Shown: positions 31,131 to 39,287 of the stretch, one piece after another
How positions within the stretch are numbered: position 1 is the first letter of the stretch
Layout of the letters: every line of letters starts with the position of its first letter
Source of the DNA: Candidatus Peregrinibacteria bacterium
GTDB lineage: Bacteria; Patescibacteriota; Gracilibacteria; UBA1369; UM-FILTER-53-11
DNA length: 64,000 nucleotides
Reading direction: 5' to 3'
Assembly: GCA_016186205.1 (NCBI GenBank)
Contig: JACPMA010000003.1
Location: 1 to 64,000, forward strand
Notes under the pieces: generated by a model
The model's database searches: none
Told to the model about the DNA's origin: nothing
The model's input: the letters and a program-made list of their open reading frames with translations, nothing else
Translations under genes and position numbers: made by a program

Positions 31131-31949
31131 TTATCTTTCGCTCCTGCTGGCGGGCGCCGCTTTCCCTCTCCACTTCCAAAAATATTTGAGCGCCGAGTGC
31201 ATGTGAATCCAAAACACGCGCTGTTTTAAAAGCCAGAAAATGCTGCCGCCGGAAAGCCGTTTATGATAATGCAATGCGCGCGCTAAAGGAAAATACACAA
31301 CGCGCATTCCAGCTTCCCACATCTTTCGGCATAAATCCGCATCTTCCATAAATAGAAAATAGCGGTCATCAAAACCACCGACTTTCTCAAAAGCCGCCCT
31401 TGAAGCCATAAAACAAGCGCCTGTAACCAAATCAACATCCTGCGTATTTTTGTGATCGTAATCCGTCATCACGTATTCATCCACGCGTTTTTTGAGGAAT
31501 TTGAAGCGCTGGAGCGGAGTTCTTTTAATAATAAGATCCGCCGGTCGCATAAAACGGCGGCAAGAATCCTGAATTTGGCCGTTGAAAAAATAGAGCTGCG
31601 GACCGAGCACGCCTGTGTCTGGATGCTCCTCCATATAATCCACCATTTTTTGAATGGTATCGGTTTCCACAGAAACGTCTGGATTTAAAATGAGCACATA
31701 CTTCCCTTTTGCGTATTTGACGCCCAAATTGTTGGCGCGGCCGTAACCCAAATTGCTGCCTGAATGCACGAGCGTGATCTCGCCTTTTTTATGCATCTGC
31801 TCAAGATACTCAAGACTTTCATCGTGCGAATCATTATCCACGACAATAATCTCAAACGGAAAATCGCACTGACTGCGCTTCAAAGCCTCGATGCAGAGAC
31901 GAGGAAGATATTTAAGATTCCAGTTAACAATGATACAAGAGATCTTCAT
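31131..31949 (-). CDS. Glycosyltransferase family 2
   Basis: An inverting GT-A glycosyltransferase of 272 residues, rhamnosyltransferase-like in pattern. It starts MKISCIIVNWN, has IIVVDNDSHDES near residue 38, the DxD-type metal site LILNPDVSV near 88, TGACFMASRAAF near 170 and the FFLFMEDADLCRKMWEAG (ED) block near 200. The C-terminus carries a basic amphipathic helix suited to the membrane surface. The ATG at 31947-31949 is preferred over one 12 codons upstream lying in the hairpin. It follows the nucleotidyltransferase gene, so both may serve surface glycan synthesis. Confidence 0.9.
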   Translation of the reverse strand: MKISCIIVNWNLKYLPRLCIEALKRSQCDFPFEIIVVDNDSHDESLEYLEQMHKKGEITLVHSGSNLGYGRANNLGVKYAKGKYVLILNPDVSVETDTIQKMVDYMEEHPDTGVLGPQLYFFNGQIQDSCRRFMRPADLIIKRTPLQRFKFLKKRVDEYVMTDYDHKNTQDVDLVTGACFMASRAAFEKVGGFDDRYFLFMEDADLCRKMWEAGMRVVYFPLARALHYHKRLSGGSIFWLLKQRVFWIHMHSALKYFWKWRGKAAPASRSER

Positions 31950-31951
31950 TA

Positions 31952-31980
31952 GGCGAGCCCGCCCTGCGGGCGAGCCTTTT
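31952..31980. terminator. G+C-rich hairpin between GT2 and nucleotidyltransferase genes
   Basis: GGCGAGCCCGC-CCT-GCGGGCGAGCC (with matching internal GA/GA) is a stable stem, followed on the plus strand by TTTT. It lies between two leftward genes, so it may attenuate read-through or be another palindromic insertion. Confidence 0.5.
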
Positions 31981-31985
31981 ATCAA

Positions 31986-33287
31986 TTAAGAGTTTTTGCC
32001 TTTAACTCGAGGGCTTATTTTCTCATTATTGAGACTTATTTTCAACTTCCAATCCCCTCTTGCAAAACTTCCTTTTGGCACATCTTCGCCAAGCGTAATT
32101 CCGGCGCCTACGAAGGAATTCGAACCAATTTTCACGCCGGGCATAAAACTTGTATTAATTCCGACGCGAATATGACTACCGGTAATAAGACCAAGTTTTG
32201 TTAGTCCGGTTTCAATTTTTTCTTCTGTAACTTTACCGTTCCATTTTTTAGAAATGGAAACTGCGATTTCCTTTTCATCAAGCCGAAAATTGCCGGTCAC
32301 GGTTCCGGCGCCGAAAGAAACATCGTCTCCAATTATGCTGTCTCCAATATAATTTGTATGCGTCCAAACGCCGTCTCCAACATAGCTTCGCGCAACTTCG
32401 CTGCCGAAACCAATAACGCAATTGGCGCCGATGTGCGACTGCCGCACAAGTGCATTCGTGGCGATGACGGTATTTTTCCCGATATACGCCGGGCCGATGA
32501 TAACGGCATTATCAAACACCTTCACACCATCGTCCAAAAATACATTGCCGGTAATTTTTGCGGATTTAGCGACTTCGGCTGCGTGAGGGAAATTTTTCGC
32601 AAGATTTCTCAAATAATAATTCATCAAATCCAATGCATGCCATGGATACTTCAATGGCTGCCAAAAACCGCTAAAAGGCAGAGCACGATATGCCACTCCG
32701 CTATCAAACAAAACTTGCAGCGCCTGTTCGTAACGATCATCTTTATCACTTGAAATTTTCTTGAGCGCTTCAAAAAGCGCTTTCGGCTGCGGATGATAAT
32801 GCATCACAATATTCACAAGTTTGCTCGGCTCGCGGCCCGGCTTCGGCTTTTCCACAATTTTTGTGATTAAGCCGCGCGGAGAAATTTTGAGGTAACCGCC
32901 TGGAAAATATTTTGAGACTTTTGCAGCCAGCATCAATCCTTCATTCTTTTTCGCATGTTTTCCGAGCAGCGCATATGCCGATTCATCCACCACATCATTG
33001 GCGCTCACGAGAAGGAAAGGATCGTTTTTTATCCAGCTCGCTGCTGTTAAAACCGCACCGGACATACCAAGATCCAAATTCTTCTGCTCGCGTACCGGAC
33101 ATCCAAGCTTTTTTAAATCCTTCAAATTATGTTTGCCGCCAACTACCAAAATTTCTCGAAAGCCGGCCTTTTTGAGCGCTCCAATTTGATGCTCGATCAA
33201 AGGCTTGCCGAGAAATTTTAGAAAGTTTTTATCCACAATCGGCGCCATCCGAAAACTCCTTCCTGCAGCCAAAAGAACGACTTTCAT
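31986..33287 (-). CDS. Sugar-phosphate nucleotidyltransferase with left-handed beta-helix (GlmU-like)
   Basis: The N-terminal half is a nucleotidyltransferase: LLAAGRSFRMAPIVDKNFLKFLGKPLIEH carries the G-x-G-x-R/K-type signature in altered form near residue 6, and LLVSANDVVDE supplies the metal-site Asp near 95. The C-terminal half (from about 245) is hexapeptide-repeat rich (IGKNTVIATNALVRQSHIGANCVIG, IGDDVSFGAGTVTGNF). This is the GlmU architecture, but the nucleotidyl signature deviates and acetyltransferase residues cannot be confirmed, so the sugar is uncertain. Length is 433, slightly below GlmU. Confidence 0.8.
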   Translation of the reverse strand: MKVVLLAAGRSFRMAPIVDKNFLKFLGKPLIEHQIGALKKAGFREILVVGGKHNLKDLKKLGCPVREQKNLDLGMSGAVLTAASWIKNDPFLLVSANDVVDESAYALLGKHAKKNEGLMLAAKVSKYFPGGYLKISPRGLITKIVEKPKPGREPSKLVNIVMHYHPQPKALFEALKKISSDKDDRYEQALQVLFDSGVAYRALPFSGFWQPLKYPWHALDLMNYYLRNLAKNFPHAAEVAKSAKITGNVFLDDGVKVFDNAVIIGPAYIGKNTVIATNALVRQSHIGANCVIGFGSEVARSYVGDGVWTHTNYIGDSIIGDDVSFGAGTVTGNFRLDEKEIAVSISKKWNGKVTEEKIETGLTKLGLITGSHIRVGINTSFMPGVKIGSNSFVGAGITLGEDVPKGSFARGDWKLKISLNNEKISPRVKGKNS

Positions 33288-33358
33288 GGTATCTATTATA
33301 TCAGACTTTTTTCATAAAATTCATCTTTCTAAGCAATTACTGTATAATTGATAAAAAT

Positions 33359-33694
33359 ATGTTATTTTTTTCATTCATAATTGCTGTCATCGAATTTCTT
33401 GGAGTACACCTCATCACAACATTTGTACTTGGCGGCGATATTATAGGGGAGTGCATGGAACCTATCAGAGGTAATGAGGGCAATTTTGGTTGTGCATTAT
33501 TAGCAATTGAAACAATAATAGCAATTCTCATTTATCCATTAATATGGGCAGCGACAATACGTGTACTATATTATTTTAATAAGTGGACGAAAGATAAGTG
33601 GGTAAAATTTTCAAATAGAATTCTCATATTTTATTTGCCAAGCGTTTTCGTCATTTACGGAATTTTCCTATTCATTCTTTGGCTCACGAAGTAG
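33359..33694 (+). CDS. Small membrane protein, unknown
   Basis: The 111 residues contain three hydrophobic segments (about residues 3-27, 43-66 and 85-107). No family is recognised. A TATAAT at 33343-33348 lies 10 bp before the ATG, so the transcript leader is very short. The downstream region carries a family C palindrome (33735-33754). Confidence 0.6.
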   Translation: MLFFSFIIAVIEFLGVHLITTFVLGGDIIGECMEPIRGNEGNFGCALLAIETIIAILIYPLIWAATIRVLYYFNKWTKDKWVKFSNRILIFYLPSVFVIYGIFLFILWLTK

Positions 33695-33734
33695 TATACT
33701 TCAGAATTGCATTACAATAGATATATATGTTCCT

Positions 33735-33754
33735 ATTCACTCTCAAGAGTGAAT
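33735..33754. repeat. Repeat family C palindrome
   Basis: ATTCACTCT-CA-AGAGTGAAT, nine-base arms. It matches the palindrome at 8157-8178 apart from one central base. It lies in the non-coding gap between two convergent genes. Confidence 0.6.
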
Positions 33755-33866
33755 CTATATCTGGAGTTTGACCAAAAAGTTATTTTCTTATAGATTCTTG
33801 TCAAGTTTTAACCTAAAAAATCGCCTTTTTCCAATTTATATGTTTTAATCTGTGCGCGCGCACGAA

Positions 33867-35021
33867 TTATGTCAATATCTCAGCCAACCTGCCTTGTTTC
33901 ACCCCTTCGGCAATCTCCATCGCGACGCGCTCTCCCACGCTCACATCCTGGCCGTAAAGATAACCGCTATACGGCGTGAAGCGCGTTCCTGGCGAACCTG
34001 GAATCCGCAGGCTGACATCAAAAATCACGATATCTTCTTTTCCTTCCTCTGCTACAACGGCGCCCTGCAATGCAAACGGCCCGATAATGCCCGGCGCATG
34101 CTCTTTTTGCGTCGCCTTCACAAATCGTTCGCCGAGTTCAAGAATTTTTCCGAGGAGCGATTCCTTCACGGTAACGGCGTAGTGCCCGGTTTCAATGATT
34201 TTTGGATCGAACTTTTCAGCAAGCTCCATTTGAGACCACGCCGGAAGGCGCAGCAATCCGTCCAGATTCGTCTGTCGCCGCGTGTCTGTGCCGAGCAATT
34301 CCACTTCGCCTGCAAACGGCGAATAAAAGAAATTAAAATTCACCGGAGCGCCGATAATAAACTCTTCGATAACGGCTTTTTCAAGCGATTCTTTGGTAAT
34401 GGATTTTTTGGCAAGCAATGCATCCGATTTCTCCCGGTATTCTTCAACGCTCGCAGCCGTGAAAAATGCCCGTTCATATCCGCGCGCAGCTTCATTTACT
34501 TTTACTAAAACAAGCCGATCAATTTCCTGCGGCTTCTTGAAAATCTTTGGGATGCGAATTCCTGCTTTTTCCAATAAATAATACTGATTTTTAGGCTGAT
34601 CGCGTTCTTCTAACTTCAGTAAACTGCGCGTCCCAAAAATCGGCACCTTAAATTCGGTTTCAATTTTATGAAAATCGCAGTAGACCCAAAAATAGCGATT
34701 GTGGATAAAAATAGTGTTGAGTTTACGCAACCTTTCCTGCACTTCCGGTTTCACAATATCGCCAAATTTATCAACGAGAATTACGTCATCAATACAGCCG
34801 ATCGTAATTCCGGCGCGGTCTGTGGCGTCCCGTGTTTTAAAATATTTTGAGTATGGCGCATCGCGTCCTTTTTGGCACACGGCAACCGTGCGCAAGCCAA
34901 GTTTTTTTGCGCCCGCGCATACATCCAAAGCGCTGTGGCCGCCAAGCACACCGACCGTAAGTTTTTCAGTATCATAATTTTTCAAAATGTGCTGAATGTC
35001 TTTTTGGCTTATCATAGACAA
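33867..35021 (-). CDS. PurP-family ATP-grasp protein, divergent paralogue
   Basis: The 384-residue protein is homologous along its length to PurP (LTVGVLGGHSALDVCAGAKKLGLRTVAVCQKGR at the start), as is the neighbour 35027-36049. Positions conserved in PurP are changed: the ATP-grasp loop reads VKVNEAARGYERAFF instead of VKFHGAKGGLGYF, and the metal-binding end reads FDVSLRIPGSPGT instead of FEISARIVAGTN. It has an extra segment near residues 190-215. It may act on another substrate, or with the canonical copy. Archaea also carry divergent PurP paralogues. It follows that copy by 5 bp and is presumably cotranscribed. Confidence 0.8.
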   Translation of the reverse strand: MSMISQKDIQHILKNYDTEKLTVGVLGGHSALDVCAGAKKLGLRTVAVCQKGRDAPYSKYFKTRDATDRAGITIGCIDDVILVDKFGDIVKPEVQERLRKLNTIFIHNRYFWVYCDFHKIETEFKVPIFGTRSLLKLEERDQPKNQYYLLEKAGIRIPKIFKKPQEIDRLVLVKVNEAARGYERAFFTAASVEEYREKSDALLAKKSITKESLEKAVIEEFIIGAPVNFNFFYSPFAGEVELLGTDTRRQTNLDGLLRLPAWSQMELAEKFDPKIIETGHYAVTVKESLLGKILELGERFVKATQKEHAPGIIGPFALQGAVVAEEGKEDIVIFDVSLRIPGSPGTRFTPYSGYLYGQDVSVGERVAMEIAEGVKQGRLAEILT

Positions 35022-35026
35022 ATTTG

Positions 35027-36049
35027 TTATCCCAAAACCTTCTCTATTTGTCCAGCTTCAACCGCCTGTTTTATGTCGCGTGCGATGCGGCGGCCGGTGG
35101 ACATCGGCTCTTTATAGCGCAGCGCCGTGTACGGCGACCCCTCAATATATAAATTCGTCCCGGCCACAATGCGCGCGGAAATTTCAAAAACGTAGAAATT
35201 CAAATCTTTATCAATAATCATTTCGAGGCAAAACGGCCCGAAAAGCCAGCCCTTCACAAACTTCCGCGAAGACTTCACAACATTCTCCCCCATTTCAAAC
35301 AATTTCGGCAGGAGCGATTCACGAATTACAAGTGTCATATTTCCGGTGATCGTGTAACTCGTCTTAATATCGACGACGAGCTGATCTTTTGCGGCAATGC
35401 GTCCGATGGAATCGGCATTGGATTCGTATCGTTTATCAAAACTCATAATTTCGAGTTCATCTGTGAGGCGCGAATAAAAGTAATGCACATAAATCGGCAC
35501 GCCGACGATGTATTCCTGCATCGCGTAATCTTTTTCATGCGGATATTCCTTTATGCGGTCGTAAAATTCTCCGGGCGTTTTGGCGATAAAATAGCCAAGT
35601 CCGCCTTTGGCGCCGTGAAATTTTACAATCACGGGGCGATCGATATCTTCGGGGTGCTTAAAAATCGCAGGCAAATTCAAGCCGGCATCAAGGAGCCACA
35701 ACCGCTCTTTTGTCCGATCGGATTCCCATTCCAAAATCGCCTTTGTGCCGTAGTGCATGCACTTAAGTTGCTGCACGCGCTCCCAGCCGAGGTAACTTAC
35801 AAACGATCCATGCGGAATCACGATCGCATTTTTCGCCATAAGTTCTTTTTCGATTTTGAAGAAATGCTGAAAATTATCGATCTCAATAATTTCGTCGGCA
35901 ACGCGGTAACTTGTGTACGGTTTTGTCTGGCCTTTTTGGCACACACAAATAGTCTGGAAACCTTCGTCTTTTGCGCCTTTTAAAATTTGGAGCGCGCTAT
36001 GGCTGCCAATCGTCGCAATCTTATATTTTTTAAAATCGCCTTTCTTCAT
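35027..36049 (-). CDS. purP: Formate-dependent FAICAR synthetase PurP
   Basis: PurP joins formate to AICAR with ATP, a folate-free route to FAICAR known mainly from archaea. The 340 residues include IATIGSHSALQILKGAKDEGF near the start, AILEWESDRTKERLWLLDAGL near 130, the ATP-grasp loop VKFHGAKGGLGYF near 165, and FEISARIVAGTN near 285. All agree with canonical PurP. The window also holds purH with its folate-dependent AICAR transformylase domain, so two chemistries for the same step may coexist. Transfer from archaea is inference. Confidence 0.88.
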   Translation of the reverse strand: MKKGDFKKYKIATIGSHSALQILKGAKDEGFQTICVCQKGQTKPYTSYRVADEIIEIDNFQHFFKIEKELMAKNAIVIPHGSFVSYLGWERVQQLKCMHYGTKAILEWESDRTKERLWLLDAGLNLPAIFKHPEDIDRPVIVKFHGAKGGLGYFIAKTPGEFYDRIKEYPHEKDYAMQEYIVGVPIYVHYFYSRLTDELEIMSFDKRYESNADSIGRIAAKDQLVVDIKTSYTITGNMTLVIRESLLPKLFEMGENVVKSSRKFVKGWLFGPFCLEMIIDKDLNFYVFEISARIVAGTNLYIEGSPYTALRYKEPMSTGRRIARDIKQAVEAGQIEKVLG

Positions 36050-36131
36050 ATTTTAAGCTGTTTATAGTTTAAGCTATTTTAAAGCGAAAAATGGCTATTG
36101 TCCAGCGCAAATTTGGGATGAAAAAACAGTC

Positions 36132-37643
36132 CTAACGCGCTCTGCCTCCAAGGACCTTATCGCCATAATTCAAACCGGCAGTATAATGCCTTAAAAATGG
36201 CTCCATTGCCCTGGGGCCCATTTCCTGAATGCCGAAACTTGTTGCGCCGCCCATACCGCCGAATGGCGCCTGCACGTCGCCGCCTAGAGTCGAATTATTC
36301 ACATGGCGCATACCGGCTTTCGCCCTTCGAAGGAATTCATGCGCGAGCAATAAATCTCTTGTGAAAATTCCCGCCACATGCCGATGATCGTTATCGTTCA
36401 CGGCCGCAAGGCCTTCTTCAAAACCGTGTATTTCTGCAAATCCTGCTACGGGACCAAAAATTTCTTCCCGGAGCGCGCGGTGGCCTGCATTTCTAGGATC
36501 GCCCTTGAGCAACGTCGGCGCCATAAAATTGCCACGTTCAAAACTTCCGTCGGTTAATCGCTGCCCGCCTATCAAAGGATGCATTCCATTCGCTACAGAT
36601 TCTTCAACGGCGTGCATCACGTCATCAAGCGCCGCGGGAGTAACAAGCGGACCAACATCATTTTTCGGATCCGCGCCCGGGCCGATTTGCAATCCTCTTA
36701 CCTCTTCCAGATATAATTCCAAAAATTCTTTCGCAACATCCTCGTCCACAAGAATGCGTTTTGTGGCTGTACAGCGTTGACCTTCGCCAATACACGAACT
36801 TGTTACTGCTGCGGAAGCCGCCATTTTCAAATCAGCATCTGCTAAAACAAGAATGGCATTGTCGCCGCCCATCTCACAGACGATATTTTGTGTATCAATT
36901 TTTGGCGTGCGCGTAATCGCCTGCAACACAATGTCGTTTCCTACTTTTGTAGAACCGGTAAAGGAAATAGCCTGCACTAATTTATTTCTTACTAACGCCG
37001 ATACCACTTCAGGCCCTCCATGCACCACGTTTATGACTCCCGGACCGATACCGGCTTTTTCGAAAAGTTCCGCAATCAACGCCGATGTCATGGGCGCGTG
37101 CGGCGACGGCTTTAAAACGACTGTGCAGCCGGCAGCAAGCGCCGCAGCGGCTTTCCACACGGCAACCGCAAGAGGAAAATTGAAAGGACCAACAAGACCG
37201 GCAACTCCAACAGGTTCGCTTCCGCTGTACATATGAACCTTTGGCTGATCCGCGTTATATACTTCGCCTCTCGAATGTTTCGGCAAACCGCCAATGTAGC
37301 GCAAAATATTGAAAGTTTTTGTAACTTCACCGTTGGCGCCGGCCGTGGTTTTACCGATTTCCCGAACCATTGCTGCAACGAATCGTGCGCGCCACTCCGG
37401 CGTTCTAAGAAGCTCTGCAGCTTCAAAAAGCACATCGCCGCGGACGGAAGGCGTGGTATCGGCCCATTTTTCGAATGCCCTGTTGGCTGAATCAACAGCT
37501 GCATCCATTATCGCAGGAGTACCGTCATGAAATTGTGCTACGACATCATCGTAATCAGCTGGATTGTGACGATCGAGTACATTTCCTTCTAACACATTCT
37601 GACCGTTAATATGATGACCGATAGGTTGTAGACTTTCTGACAT
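36132..37643 (-). CDS. NAD(P)-dependent aldehyde dehydrogenase
   Basis: Oxidises an aldehyde or semialdehyde. The 503 residues show the family's core: GLVGPFNFPLAVAVWKAAAALAAG near residue 148, FTGSTKVG (cofactor turn) near 228, the catalytic Glu in CEMGGDN near 253 and the catalytic Cys in GEGQRCTATKRI near 292, with EEIFGPVAGF near 400. The pattern is nearest to 2-oxoglutarate-semialdehyde or related dehydrogenases, but the substrate is not fixed. It has its own strong promoter (37677-37705) and no obvious pathway partner nearby. Confidence 0.92.
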   Translation of the reverse strand: MSESLQPIGHHINGQNVLEGNVLDRHNPADYDDVVAQFHDGTPAIMDAAVDSANRAFEKWADTTPSVRGDVLFEAAELLRTPEWRARFVAAMVREIGKTTAGANGEVTKTFNILRYIGGLPKHSRGEVYNADQPKVHMYSGSEPVGVAGLVGPFNFPLAVAVWKAAAALAAGCTVVLKPSPHAPMTSALIAELFEKAGIGPGVINVVHGGPEVVSALVRNKLVQAISFTGSTKVGNDIVLQAITRTPKIDTQNIVCEMGGDNAILVLADADLKMAASAAVTSSCIGEGQRCTATKRILVDEDVAKEFLELYLEEVRGLQIGPGADPKNDVGPLVTPAALDDVMHAVEESVANGMHPLIGGQRLTDGSFERGNFMAPTLLKGDPRNAGHRALREEIFGPVAGFAEIHGFEEGLAAVNDNDHRHVAGIFTRDLLLAHEFLRRAKAGMRHVNNSTLGGDVQAPFGGMGGATSFGIQEMGPRAMEPFLRHYTAGLNYGDKVLGGRAR

Positions 37644-37676
37644 ATATAAAAATGGTTAATGTAAATAAGGAAAATG

Positions 37677-37705
37677 ATTATAGCGCTTTCTTAATGCTAG
37701 AACAA
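37677..37705 (-). promoter_or_regulatory. Promoter of the aldehyde dehydrogenase gene
   Basis: Minus strand TTGTTC (37700-37705) and TATAAT (37677-37682), 17-bp spacer, 33 bp before the start codon. Confidence 0.7.
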
Positions 37706-37718
37706 CCTTTGTATACCT

Positions 37719-38291
37719 TTATTTGCTCAAAAATTCACACGCGTACACGCCGCTGTTTACAGCTTCGCGGATTTGCTCCGGAGTCGGATTTTGCAATTGC
37801 AGAAGGGTCAAAACCGCGTTCGGACCGTCAACTTGAATAACCTCTCCATCTGATAATCTACGCGGAATAACCGTATTCCTGCTCACTCTACTGGATGGAG
37901 TTGCGCCCATAATAAGCCCGTTGCTTAAAGCGGTAATCCGTTCGCTTTTACCTTCATCAACAGAAAAAGCAGCCAAACCAATTTTGCGATCTTCTCCTCC
38001 AACCAAATCGTTAGCGACAATGCCTATTGTTGGATGTCTCCATTCGCCTGGAAGCAACTTATTGGCCACCCTCACGGTGACACTTTGTAAACCAAGACCA
38101 TGAGTCTCATTCCATGGATTAAGAATGAGTTCAATTCTATCTGCATCATTTAAATTAAGTGCTTCAAATCGTCTTCGCAGCCAGTCAGCGACAGATCGTA
38201 TGGCATAGCTCAACAGAGCCCCCCCCGGTGCGGCAACTACTTTGTCTCTCATTTCTAAAACCACACATTCTGCTCTGTCTGGAAAATACAT
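37719..38291 (-). CDS. Hypothetical protein
   Basis: The 190-residue protein is soluble and mixed alpha/beta. I do not recognise a family. It has no signal peptide, no cysteine cluster and no known catalytic motif. It begins MYFPDRAECVVLEMRDKVVA and contains PRRLSDGEVIQVDGPNAVLTLLQLQNPT near residue 145. The start is fixed by a promoter whose -10 box ends 8 bp before the ATG. A family C repeat stands about 55 bp upstream. Confidence 0.6.
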   Translation of the reverse strand: MYFPDRAECVVLEMRDKVVAAPGGALLSYAIRSVADWLRRRFEALNLNDADRIELILNPWNETHGLGLQSVTVRVANKLLPGEWRHPTIGIVANDLVGGEDRKIGLAAFSVDEGKSERITALSNGLIMGATPSSRVSRNTVIPRRLSDGEVIQVDGPNAVLTLLQLQNPTPEQIREAVNSGVYACEFLSK

Positions 38292-38299
38292 AGGCCAAA

Positions 38300-38327
38300 A
38301 TTATAGCAAGTTTTACATTTCTTGCAA
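38300..38327 (-). promoter_or_regulatory. Near-leaderless promoter of the gene at 37719-38291
   Basis: Minus strand TTGCAA (38322-38327) and TATAAT (38300-38305), 16-bp spacer. The start codon lies only 8 bp downstream of the -10 box, leaving no room for a Shine-Dalgarno. Confidence 0.65.
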
Positions 38328-38345
38328 CTTCAATGTATGCATGCA

Positions 38346-38377
38346 AATTTAACAGGTTACAATTCACCCCCGGGGGT
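38346..38377. repeat. Repeat family C, second leader copy with G+C palindrome
   Basis: AAATTTAACAGGTTACAATT is the leader found at 8141-8160, with one change. The palindrome that follows is ACCCCCGGGGGT (38366-38377) in place of the CTCTTAAGAG type. Confidence 0.65.
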
Positions 38378-38456
38378 AAACAATAATTAATATATCTATT
38401 ATGTCTAATTTGAAGAGGCGCGAGACGATTTAACGCACAGTACCGCGAAGAAATTG

Positions 38457-39221
38457 TTATTCCTTTTTCACTTCAAAACCACCAATTGCATCTAATGGAA
38501 AAATACCAAAAATATTAGGGAAAGGGTCTTCATTGCTTAATGACAATGCGTTGCCCTGCGGTCTAGGTGAAGAATACCTATCAGCGGTCATGTATTTACA
38601 TTCTGAATAAGCTTCTAGATATTCAGCGCGTAAATCATTTGAATAAACTGGATTATATTTTATGAACATTTGCCAAGGAAAAAGGACCGCCGCTCTCATT
38701 GCAGCCAAGGTTATGTACGTCTGATCATCTATAGCATTATCGAGAAAATCGAAACATCCAAGCTCCAAAGAAATTAATGGCAATGCAAATGAATATTCTC
38801 CCGCAGCAATATTTAAGAGAGCTTTTTCTTGCTTGGACGTTAAGCTCCCAAAACCATCTAACTTTATTTTTTTCCAAATGAGATAGGCTTTGCCCATATC
38901 ATTTGAGTTACTGTCTAAATTTGGTTTAACAACAACAGTAAGCAAGTTGATCTTTTTTCCTTTTTTAAATTGCCAAAATTTTGCCGTTGCAACGGAGGTT
39001 TTTGGATTACTCGATACGTAAAAGTTAATAAGTGACGATGCTTCATCATATTTATAGCTGCCTCGTATTTCATTTTCGTCTAATTTTTTAAGACGCAAGC
39101 CGCCTAACGTCATAGGTAACACCTTCGTGGTTAATGAAGATTTTTCCGAATGCTCATATGATTGGACGATCGGAATAAAGAAAAAAAATAATAAGAGAAA
39201 GGTTAAAAAAAATCTATTCAT
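38457..39221 (-). CDS. Secreted protein, unknown
   Basis: From the ATG at 39219-39221 the product has 254 residues with a strong signal peptide (MNRFFLTFLLLFFFFIPIVQ). The upstream in-frame ATG at 39243-39245 is unlikely, as it would place a family C half-palindrome inside the coding region. The mature part has no recognised domain; two Cys residues (LGCFDF, SECKYM) could form a disulfide. It is on the same strand as purH but separated from it by 66 bp, and is probably unrelated in function. Confidence 0.65.
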   Translation of the reverse strand: MNRFFLTFLLLFFFFIPIVQSYEHSEKSSLTTKVLPMTLGGLRLKKLDENEIRGSYKYDEASSLINFYVSSNPKTSVATAKFWQFKKGKKINLLTVVVKPNLDSNSNDMGKAYLIWKKIKLDGFGSLTSKQEKALLNIAAGEYSFALPLISLELGCFDFLDNAIDDQTYITLAAMRAAVLFPWQMFIKYNPVYSNDLRAEYLEAYSECKYMTADRYSSPRPQGNALSLSNEDPFPNIFGIFPLDAIGGFEVKKE

Positions 39222-39287
39222 ATAACGATAATTTACACTATTCACTCTTAAGAATAAAATGAATAATTTTTGTAAAATCTTACAAAT

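Noticed and set aside
31952-31980. Terminator for the GlmU-like gene
   Set aside because: The hairpin is strong, but in the leftward direction it is not followed by a T-run; T residues lie only on the plus-strand side, so the role is left open.
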